A stretch of 5,182 bases of DNA, taken from positions 13,774 to 18,955 of the forward strand of contig PBPU01000030.1 of assembly GCA_002724825.1 (NCBI GenBank). Direction: 5' to 3'. Position numbers and translations under genes: made by a program. This stretch comes from Acidimicrobiaceae bacterium. Lineage in GTDB: Bacteria; Actinomycetota; Acidimicrobiia; Acidimicrobiales; UBA8592. Below are positions 1-4,888 of this stretch, piece by piece (positions within the stretch are counted from its first letter, which is position 1; each line of letters starts with the position of its first letter). Below the pieces are notes generated by a model that ran no database searches, was not told the origin of the DNA, and saw only the letters and a list, made by a program, of their open reading frames with translations.

Positions 1-3
1 CAT
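1..3 (-). CDS. Possible start codon of the next operon gene (only ATG visible)
   Basis: The complement of the first three bases is an ATG, two bases after the TAG stop of the XdhC-domain gene. The reading is TAG-AT-ATG on the minus strand. Tight spacing fits the packed coxD-coxE-xdhC operon. Because the preceding gene encodes only the N-terminal XdhC/CoxI domain, a plausible identity is the missing Rossmann (XdhC C-terminal) half, but only one codon is in view. There is no strong Shine-Dalgarno before it, so the start is tentative. Confidence 0.3.
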
Positions 4-5
4 AT

Positions 6-320
6 CTACCAATCTAAAGGTTCGATATACAAGTGGATAGTTCCCCCACAAGTTAAACCAACCGCATAAGCCTCATCATCGCTGTAGCCAAATGTAACTA
101 CCTTTCTCTCTCCCGATGAAAGAATCTCTAGAGCTTCCGTTACAACAGCACCTTCTACACACCCTCCGGAGACTGATCCGGCTACTTCACCATCTTCATT
201 GACAGCCATAGTTGCCCCAGGGTCTCTTGGGCCAGATCCCTCTACCTTGACCACTCGTGCTAGAGCTATTTTTTTCTCCGCTTTTTTCCACCTATCGATA
301 TCTTCAAGTATTTCTTTCAC
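6..320 (-). CDS. XdhC/CoxI family protein, N-terminal domain only (CoxF-like Mo-enzyme maturation factor)
   Basis: This 104-residue protein matches the N-terminal XdhC_CoxI domain of molybdenum hydroxylase maturation factors. Visible signatures are GSGPRDPGA at 28-36, GSVSGGCVEGAV at 48-59 and GLTCGGT at 88-94, with conserved Cys54 and Cys91. Family members bind or deliver the sulfurated Mo cofactor to xanthine-dehydrogenase or CO-dehydrogenase type enzymes in the cytoplasm. Full-length XdhC or CoxF proteins are usually about 250-350 residues with a C-terminal Rossmann domain. Here the frame ends with TAG after the first domain, at its natural edge (YIEPLDW), so this looks like a split version rather than a broken gene. 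The start is GTG, chosen because AGGAGA lies five bases upstream. It follows coxE by 11 bases and is third in the coxD-coxE operon. Assignment to the domain is firm; the CoxF role comes from context. Confidence 0.88.
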   Translation of the reverse strand: MKEILEDIDRWKKAEKKIALARVVKVEGSGPRDPGATMAVNEDGEVAGSVSGGCVEGAVVTEALEILSSGERKVVTFGYSDDEAYAVGLTCGGTIHLYIEPLDW

Positions 321-325
321 GTTAA

Positions 326-331
326 TCTCCT
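326..331 (-). promoter_or_regulatory. Shine-Dalgarno of the xdhC-domain gene
   Basis: On the minus strand AGGAGA lies five bases before the GTG at 320 and directly after the coxE stop TAG (334-332). It is the strongest ribosome binding site in the maturation operon and supports the GTG start for this gene. Confidence 0.7.
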
Positions 332-1468
332 CTATTCAGAAAGGACGTAGGCAAGGTCCTCTAACGAATTCAAACTGTGCCCTTCGACAAATTGGTCAAT
401 ATAAGGTAGCGCCGCAGCCATACCCTGCGCAAGGGGCTCATAACCCGGAGAAGCTTTTAGCGGATTAACCCAGATAATTTTATAGCTAACTTTCTTTAAG
501 CGATGCATTTGCTCAGACATCACCGACGCATCACCCCTATCCCAACCGTCTGACAAGATGATCACAGTCGCTCCCCGTGCAACTCCACGTTGGCCCCATT
601 CAATATTGAATGACCGAAGTGTTTCTCCCAACTGTGTTCCCCCTGACCAATCTTGAACAGCATTTGACGAAGCGGAAACTGCTTGATCAAGATTGCGCGA
701 TGATAACTCTCTAGTGATACGTGTCAATCTAGTCCCAAGCGTAAAAGCTTCGACTTGGCGGCGTCCAACTACTGCCGCCTGAACGAATCGTAAAAGAGCT
801 CTGGAGTAAGCCTCCATCGACCCAGAAACATCAAGTAGGAACACAACTCTTCTTTGGCGCTCTCCGACTTCGAGGAATCGCTGCCTAATCGGCTCGCCAT
901 CGGTCCGTAGCGAGCTTTTAATAGTTCGTCGAAGGTCAGGGTATTGGCTTTTCTTTTTGGAGGAAATTTTCCTTCTCGACTGTCGGATCCCACCTAATAA
1001 AGTCATTCTCTTCATAAGTTCATACGCCTCATTTAGTTCTTCAGACGTGTACAGCCCAAAATCTTTTTCCCAAAGAACTTCAGATGGCGAGTACCTTAAG
1101 TTGATAACATCTCTCCCCTCGTTAGATGCTTCGGATAGTTCTTCTTCAGTACCTATTCCATCATCTGTTACGAGAGCTACTCTTTGATATGAGGGTATAC
1201 GCTCTTCAAGAGCGTCGGTTATCCCTTCCCAGAATACTCGGAATCCGTATTCATAAACTGGAAGATCTTCAGGGTCAGTAATGAGCGTAGATCGTCCAGC
1301 CCAATAGACACTTTCTCGCTTTCCAATACCCACTTTTCCAAGTGCCTGTTGGAATACTATTGCGGACCCGATGGGAACTTGAAGACCTAGAGAGCGTAGG
1401 AGAGAAATAAACCCGACAGTAAGTCGTTCTGGAACCTCAGCTGCCTTTTCATTTACGCTAACCGGCAC
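332..1468 (-). CDS. coxE: CoxE-like von Willebrand factor A domain protein
   Basis: A 378-residue cytoplasmic protein of the CoxE family. The N-terminal helical part (about 15-45, RLTVGFISLLRSLGLQVP) is typical of CoxE. The C-terminal VWA domain runs from about 205 to 378. The metal-ion-dependent adhesion site is complete: DVSGS with Asp213, Ser215 and Ser217, then SGGTQLG with Thr278, then LSDGWDRGD with Asp307. A basic stretch lies between the parts (about 162-182). CoxE-type proteins partner with the MoxR ATPase CoxD; in carboxidotrophs this pair is implicated in assembling the Cu-S-Mo centre of CO dehydrogenase. The gene overlaps coxD by 11 bases, implying translational coupling. The start is GTG at 1468: the frame opens just upstream after a TAG and no other start codon lies near the 5' end. 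The Shine-Dalgarno is weak (AAAAGG, distant). Length and domain order are normal for the family. Confidence 0.92.
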   Translation of the reverse strand: MPVSVNEKAAEVPERLTVGFISLLRSLGLQVPIGSAIVFQQALGKVGIGKRESVYWAGRSTLITDPEDLPVYEYGFRVFWEGITDALEERIPSYQRVALVTDDGIGTEEELSEASNEGRDVINLRYSPSEVLWEKDFGLYTSEELNEAYELMKRMTLLGGIRQSRRKISSKKKSQYPDLRRTIKSSLRTDGEPIRQRFLEVGERQRRVVFLLDVSGSMEAYSRALLRFVQAAVVGRRQVEAFTLGTRLTRITRELSSRNLDQAVSASSNAVQDWSGGTQLGETLRSFNIEWGQRGVARGATVIILSDGWDRGDASVMSEQMHRLKKVSYKIIWVNPLKASPGYEPLAQGMAAALPYIDQFVEGHSLNSLEDLAYVLSE

Positions 1469-2375
1469 GTGCGAGTGCCTTTTCTACTAAATCTGTTATG
1501 CCATGTTCTTGGAGGCGGTTTTGGTCCTCTCGGTACTTCACTAGAGCTCCCAGAGTAGAGAGAACTGTCTCCTCATTTAAAGACATGGACCCCAATCGGC
1601 CGAGAGCCACGGCCCAATCTATGCTCTCAGCAATCCCAGGAGGCTTATACAAATCTAGTGTTCTGACCTGTTCAACTGCTGCAGCGACCTGTTTTGCAAA
1701 TGCTTCAGTGACTTCAGGAACTCTTGCACGAATAATAGCTACCTCGCGATCAAACTCTGGATGCTCAACCCAGTGATAAAGACAACGACGTTTCAGAGCA
1801 TCATGCACATCTCTTGTACGGTTTGAAGTAATGATGACTATTGGGGGAACCTCAGCAGTAAATGTTCCGATTTCCGGGATAGTTATTGAGAATTCTGAAA
1901 GAATCTCGAGAAGAAACGCTTCGAACTCATCGTCAGCTCTATCGATTTCGTCAATAAGAAGCACAGGAGGATTTTGGGAGAATTGGGAAATCGCTTGTAA
2001 AAGAGGCCTTTTGACTAAGAAGCGTTCTTGGTATATTTCTTCTTCTAAGCCTTGCTCACCAATTTTTGAAGCTCTTCCAGTTGCTTCTGCTGCTCGTAGA
2101 TGAAGTAATTGCTTTGTATAGTCCCATTCGTACAGCGCTTGCGAAGCATCTAACCCTTCATAGCATTGCAGCCTAATTAAATCTGTATCAGCCCATTTCG
2201 CAAGTGTTTTTGCTACCTCGGTCTTCCCAACCCCCGGATCTCCTTCAAGGAAAAGTGGTCGTTGTAATGAAAGAGAGAGGAAAATTGATGAAGATAAGCC
2301 CTCTGACGCCAAGTAGCCTAGCTTTGCTAGCCCTTGATTGACATCGCTCGGATTGTTCGGTGCTATAAAACTCAT
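1458..2375 (-). CDS. coxD: CoxD-like MoxR family AAA+ ATPase
   Basis: A 305-residue AAA+ ATPase of the MoxR/CoxD group. Walker A is GDPGVGKT (45-52), Walker B is VLLIDEIDRAD (138-148), the sensor-1 region is IITSNRTRDV (181-190) with Asn185, and candidate arginine-finger residues Arg196-Arg197 follow in DALKRRC. The segment RLQCYEGLDASQALYEWDY (68-86) is characteristic of CoxD-type members. The C-terminal part (about 205-300) fits the helical lid. CoxD is a chaperone-like ATPase that acts with the VWA protein CoxE in maturing the Mo active site of CO-dehydrogenase-type enzymes. It is the first gene of a minus-strand operon coxD-coxE-xdhC and is divergent from the lipoprotein gene. The ATG at 2375 has no clear Shine-Dalgarno but has a -10-like TACATT six bases upstream, suggesting a leaderless message. 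No key residue appears to be missing. Confidence 0.93.
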   Translation of the reverse strand: MSFIAPNNPSDVNQGLAKLGYLASEGLSSSIFLSLSLQRPLFLEGDPGVGKTEVAKTLAKWADTDLIRLQCYEGLDASQALYEWDYTKQLLHLRAAEATGRASKIGEQGLEEEIYQERFLVKRPLLQAISQFSQNPPVLLIDEIDRADDEFEAFLLEILSEFSITIPEIGTFTAEVPPIVIITSNRTRDVHDALKRRCLYHWVEHPEFDREVAIIRARVPEVTEAFAKQVAAAVEQVRTLDLYKPPGIAESIDWAVALGRLGSMSLNEETVLSTLGALVKYREDQNRLQEHGITDLVEKALARAG

Positions 2376-2381
2376 ACATCT

Positions 2382-2387
2382 AATGTA
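2382..2387 (-). promoter_or_regulatory. Candidate -10 box for a leaderless coxD transcript
   Basis: On the minus strand TACATT (TANNNT form) is followed by six bases and then the coxD ATG, which would place the transcription start at or next to the A of the start codon. No Shine-Dalgarno is present for coxD, which agrees with leaderless translation, common in Actinobacteria. No good -35 hexamer is visible, so this remains a motif-level guess. Confidence 0.3.
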
Positions 2388-2463
2388 CTACTGGAACGGC
2401 TTTCCACCTATCTCTGTTCTTCCTGATCTCTTTTACATTATCTAGCAGCCCACTGTTCTATAT

Positions 2464-2469
2464 GAGAGG
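2464..2469 (+). promoter_or_regulatory. Shine-Dalgarno of the lipoprotein gene
   Basis: GAGAGG lies five bases before the ATG at 2475 and supports that start. It excludes the ATG at 2462, which is in another frame and precedes the ribosome binding site. Confidence 0.55.
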
Positions 2470-2474
2470 CTGTA

Positions 2475-3524
2475 ATGGTGAATCGATTTCTTTTAACAGT
2501 TATTTCTTTGGCTCTTTTTATTTCGTGTGGTGGAAGCGGTAGTGACCTAGCTGATCTTCAAGGAGGAGATACTAAGGTTGAGTCCCCAACAGCTAGTCCA
2601 AGTCCTCAACCAACGTTAGTTTCTCAACCTGAAGTAACTCCTGAAGTATCGGAGCCAAAAACTGAGACGGCCATAGATGCAGACTCTTCTGATATTCAGA
2701 ACATGGTTGGATGCACTTCAAGTGGACATGGGGAGCTAAGAAGGGAGGAAATGCTGGAAAGTCATGAACTTTGGTTAGGTACACTTGTCGGCTCCTCTCT
2801 AGATGAAGGTTATAAATTATTAGCGGGGGGGTCCGTTCCAGATGGCCTTATTTTCAATGGCGACATTCACTTGTGGTGGGTGTCTGCGTCCGATCACACA
2901 ATCCATCATGGGATAGTAGATGACTCAGGTGAACTTGAAGATCTCGGACCTATTTCTGTAGATGGTGAAATATTTTCAGGTATGGTTGATCCGGATGTTA
3001 TTCAATTGGATGATGGCTCATTAGGTTTAACTGTTCTCGATGGTTTTGACCGTTCTGGACCTCCCGGGCCAATCTGTCACCTGAGATCGAGTGATGGGCA
3101 GAATTTTATAACAGAGAACACGATGCTTGATAAAGAAGATAGGTTCGACCCATCTTTAGTAATTGTAAATGGCCAATGGTGGTTGGCTGTTGGGATACCT
3201 TCCGAGGAAGACAGCCTTACTGAAATTTATAAGGGGTTTGATGGACAGAATTTTGTCTATGTAGCAACTGTAGAAGGTGCTGTCCCCGATATTTCATATT
3301 TTGATTCAGCATTCCGGCTTCTAACATGCAGTAAAAGCGGTATGCGAAGTTATTCATCTTCGAATGGAGAGGATTGGGGTCTGGATACAATTATCCCATT
3401 TCGGGGATGTGATCCTTCGAGAATAACTGGGTCGAATTTTTTCGCATACAAAGTAGAATCAGGGGGTGGTAATGAAATGCCCCCTCCGGTTCCTATGCCT
3501 GATGAAAGGCCTCCAACCGAATAA
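2475..3524 (+). CDS. Putative lipoprotein with five-bladed propeller-like repeats, function unknown
   Basis: I do not recognise a named family for this 349-residue protein. Residues 1-18 form a lipoprotein-type signal: a basic Asn-Arg start, a hydrophobic core and LFISC with Cys18 as the likely lipidated residue (Phe at -3 is slightly off consensus). A Ser/Thr/Pro/Glu-rich linker follows (about 19-75). Five related strand units then appear: VPDGLIFNGDIHLWWV (121-136), DPDVIQLDDGSLGLTVL (172-188), DPSLVIVNGQWWLAVG (225-240), VPDISYFDSAFRLLTC (270-285) and DPSRITGSNFFAYKV (313-327). Interleaved are SSDGQNF (205), GFDGQNF (254) and SSNGEDW (295), resembling turn motifs of sialidase or GH43/GH32-type propellers. 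This suggests a five-bladed beta-propeller anchored outside the membrane; no catalytic triad can be confirmed. The C-terminus is proline-rich (335-348). It sits opposite in direction to the cox genes, between coxM and coxD. Confidence 0.8.
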   Translation: MVNRFLLTVISLALFISCGGSGSDLADLQGGDTKVESPTASPSPQPTLVSQPEVTPEVSEPKTETAIDADSSDIQNMVGCTSSGHGELRREEMLESHELWLGTLVGSSLDEGYKLLAGGSVPDGLIFNGDIHLWWVSASDHTIHHGIVDDSGELEDLGPISVDGEIFSGMVDPDVIQLDDGSLGLTVLDGFDRSGPPGPICHLRSSDGQNFITENTMLDKEDRFDPSLVIVNGQWWLAVGIPSEEDSLTEIYKGFDGQNFVYVATVEGAVPDISYFDSAFRLLTCSKSGMRSYSSSNGEDWGLDTIIPFRGCDPSRITGSNFFAYKVESGGGNEMPPPVPMPDERPPTE

Positions 3525-3547
3525 GAGTATCGCTTTCGGCTATACTC
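3525..3547. terminator. Imperfect hairpin at the convergent lipoprotein/coxM junction, possible bidirectional terminator
   Basis: GAGTAT (3525-3530) pairs perfectly with ATACTC (3542-3547). After one mismatch (C3531 against T3541) the stem continues with G3532-C3540, C3533-G3539 and a T-G wobble around a three-base loop. It starts right after the lipoprotein TAA and covers the coxM stop, where a shared terminator is expected. No real T tract follows on either strand (TTATTCGG on the minus side is the closest), so efficiency as an intrinsic terminator is doubtful. Confidence 0.4.
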
Positions 3548-4364
3548 CGGCTTCCTGAAGGCCTCTTCGCACTAGGACTCTTGCCAAATGTTCACGATAG
3601 TCTTTTGATGCATTTAAGTCAGAAGGTGCCTCTGTGCCTTCAGCTGCAAGATCTCCGGCTTCCTCAGCACTAGCTCCGCTGAGAAGTGCGGATTCCACTG
3701 CTTCTGATCTGAAAGGCACAGAATGCATATTTACGAGACCAACTCCCGCATGATTTTCATCACAAACAATGGAAGCGCCAACAATTGCCCAGTCCTGAGC
3801 ACGACGGTTGAATTTTTGGAAAGACCACTTAGCGTTCGGAAGTTTAGGAACTCTAACTTCAGTTAGCATCTCGTCATCGTTAAGGTCAGTTTCGAGAAAA
3901 CCAGTGAAGAAGTCCTCTATCTTTATTTCGCGTTCTCCTTCAGGGCCTCTTACAACAACTGTTGCCTTAAGTGCAAGAAGAGCCGAAGGGATATCAGATG
4001 CAGGATCGCCGTGGGCTACCGCTCCCCCGATCGTCCCACGGTGCCTCACTTGCGGGTCACCTACGTTATGCGTTGCTTGCGCCAGAACTCCAGCATTTGA
4101 AATAACAAGATCATTTTTTTCAACATCACAGTGACGAGTAAGCGCTCCGACTGCAAGATGATCACCCGCGTCACGAACATACTTTAGATCGTCAAGGCGG
4201 TTAATATCTACAAGATATGCTGGCGTTGCCAGGCGAAACTTCATAAGAGGTATAAGAGAGTGCCCTCCTGCTACGAGTTTCGCCTCGTCTCCATGTTCTG
4301 CAATAGCCTCAATCGCTGCTTCAGCCGAATCCGCTTGAATGTAATCGAAATTAGCCGGAATCAT
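3540..4364 (-). CDS. coxM: CO-dehydrogenase-type FAD-binding middle subunit (CoxM)
   Basis: A 274-residue flavoprotein subunit of the molybdenum hydroxylase family. The two FAD pyrophosphate-binding motifs are present, AGGHS at 32-36 and TIGG at 111-114, at the positions known for CoxM of carboxidotrophs. Other family landmarks are LIPLMKFRLATP (37-48), NVGDPQVRHRGTIGG (100-114), AHGDPASDIP (117-126) and DWAIVG (191-196). The C-terminal domain runs from about 170 to 274 and ends with YREHLARVLVRRGL. It takes electrons from the CoxS [2Fe-2S] clusters and passes them to quinone or another acceptor. The ATG overlaps the coxS stop as ATGA, with GAGGTGG four bases upstream, so translation is probably coupled to coxS. 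Length is close to the usual 280-290. Substrate specificity cannot be read from this subunit: related subunits occur in nicotine, quinoline and other Mo hydroxylases. Confidence 0.93.
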   Translation of the reverse strand: MIPANFDYIQADSAEAAIEAIAEHGDEAKLVAGGHSLIPLMKFRLATPAYLVDINRLDDLKYVRDAGDHLAVGALTRHCDVEKNDLVISNAGVLAQATHNVGDPQVRHRGTIGGAVAHGDPASDIPSALLALKATVVVRGPEGEREIKIEDFFTGFLETDLNDDEMLTEVRVPKLPNAKWSFQKFNRRAQDWAIVGASIVCDENHAGVGLVNMHSVPFRSEAVESALLSGASAEEAGDLAAEGTEAPSDLNASKDYREHLARVLVRRGLQEAGV

Positions 4365-4368
4365 AGTG

Positions 4369-4375
4369 CCACCTC
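4369..4375 (-). promoter_or_regulatory. Shine-Dalgarno of coxM inside the end of coxS
   Basis: GAGGTGG on the minus strand lies four bases before the coxM ATG and inside the last coxS codons. With the ATGA overlap it indicates that coxM is read from the coxS message, possibly by reinitiation after coxS termination. Confidence 0.55.
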
Positions 4376-4531
4376 ACTTGCTTGAAGAACAGCTTTCACT
4401 ATGTTGTGGTAACCAGTGCATCTGCATAGGTTTCCTTCCAACCCTTCACGCACCTCATCTTCTGTCATTGAAGGGTTCTCTTCAATCATTGAAACAGAAG
4501 CCATCACCATTCCTGGCGTACAGTAGCCGCA

Positions 4532-4534
4532 TTA
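4532..4534 (-). other. In-frame TAA replacing the conserved Gln codon of coxS
   Basis: The minus strand reads CTG-TAA-TGC-GGC-TAC-TGT, that is Leu-stop-Cys-Gly-Tyr-Cys, where the family has Leu-Gln-Cys-Gly-Tyr/Phe-Cys. It lies 167 bases before the coxM start, so a true stop here would also separate coxS termination from coxM initiation. Confidence 0.95.
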
Positions 4535-4825
4535 CAGGGCATGGCATTCATGGAATGCTTGTTGGACAGGATGCAAAGTGCCATCATCATTAGCAAGGCC
4601 TTCAATAGTATCGACTTCCATGCCGCTTACCTGTGCAGCTAAAACCGTGCAGGACTTCACCGATTCACCATTTAAATGTACGGTGCAGGCACCGCAGGAG
4701 GAAGTGTCACACCCGATGTTTGTTCCGGTTAAGCCAGCAGCCTCTCGAATATACTGGACCAGCAACATACGAGGCTCTACATCATGGGATTGATCGACAC
4801 CATTAATTTTGATACTTACTTCCAC

Positions 4826-4888
4826 ACACTTCCCCTTTCTCAGCGTGCAACTGACGTTAGTACATTATTGGCCGTTCTGGCGAATAAA
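4826..4888 (-). promoter_or_regulatory. Spacer upstream of coxS with ribosome binding site and possible promoter
   Basis: The 63-base spacer between the permease stop and the coxS GTG contains, on the minus strand, AGGGGA (4836-4831), five bases before the GTG at 4825; this fixes the coxS start. Further upstream lie TAATGTACTA (4867-4858), shared with the coxD/lipoprotein spacer, and an imperfect hairpin (4885-4867; ATT-GCC arms with a C-C mismatch, five-base loop) without a T run. Either a coxS promoter or continuous transcription from the permease is possible; no clear -35/-10 pair is seen. Confidence 0.45.

Larger units (their letters stand above)
2376..2474. promoter_or_regulatory. Divergent intergenic region between coxD and the lipoprotein gene
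   Basis: These 99 bases should hold the promoters of both the maturation operon (leftward) and the lipoprotein gene (rightward). Two TACATT hexamers are visible: one on the minus strand at 2387-2382 next to coxD, and one on the plus strand at 2434-2439. The second is 35 bases before the lipoprotein ATG and could be its -10 box, but no convincing -35 box is seen for either. The 10-mer TAATGTACTA (2381-2390) recurs in the spacer upstream of coxS. No terminator or small gene was found here. Confidence 0.5.
4361..4825 (-). pseudogene. coxS: CO-dehydrogenase-type [2Fe-2S] small subunit (CoxS), interrupted by an in-frame TAA
   Basis: The 155-codon frame encodes a near-perfect CoxS with one internal stop. 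Residues 1-97 hold the N-terminal ferredoxin-like domain with distal-cluster cysteines 39, 44, 47 and 59 (GCDTSSCGAC). Codon 98 is TAA. The same frame continues with CGYCTPGM (Cys99, Cys102), a helical domain, NLCRCTGYHNIV (Cys134, Cys136) and the natural TGA overlapping coxM. Codon 98 is normally the invariant Gln of QCGYCTPG, so one C-to-T change (CAA to TAA) accounts for the break. Total length (154) is close to family members (about 160). If the stop is real, the product lacks the proximal cluster and should not support electron transfer. The gene starts at GTG with AGGGGA five bases upstream. The untouched downstream half argues for a sequencing or assembly error, or a very recent mutation, over old decay. 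UAA followed by U is an efficient stop, which disfavours readthrough. Confidence 0.9.

Noticed and set aside
769..993. Minus-strand 74-residue open frame inside coxE
   Set aside because: It lies in another frame of the well-supported coxE sequence, has serine/lysine-rich content without domain signs and no plausible ribosome binding site context; a shadow.
2462..2474. ATG at 2462 as an earlier lipoprotein start
   Set aside because: It is out of frame with the lipoprotein (13 bases upstream of the chosen ATG) and sits before the Shine-Dalgarno.
3808..4134. Plus-strand 108-residue open frame antisense to coxM
   Set aside because: Fully antisense to conserved FAD-domain coding sequence, with no recognisable motif; a shadow of codon composition.
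4361..4531. Separate small gene for the C-terminal CoxS half, making a natural two-piece CoxS
   Set aside because: The first start codon after the stop is the Met in CTPGM, which lies past Cys99 and Cys102; a protein starting there could not form the proximal cluster. No ribosome binding site marks a new start at the break.
4532..4534. Selenocysteine or pyrrolysine insertion at the coxS stop
   Set aside because: Those use UGA and UAG; the codon is UAA and the expected residue is Gln.
4366..4593. Plus-strand 75-residue open frame opposite the interrupted part of coxS
   Set aside because: The minus strand here clearly encodes CoxS with conserved cysteines on both sides of the stop, so the antisense frame is not needed to explain the region.
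4867..4885. Intrinsic terminator after the ABC permease
   Set aside because: The stem has only two three-base arms with a C-C mismatch and no T run; too weak to list as a terminator.
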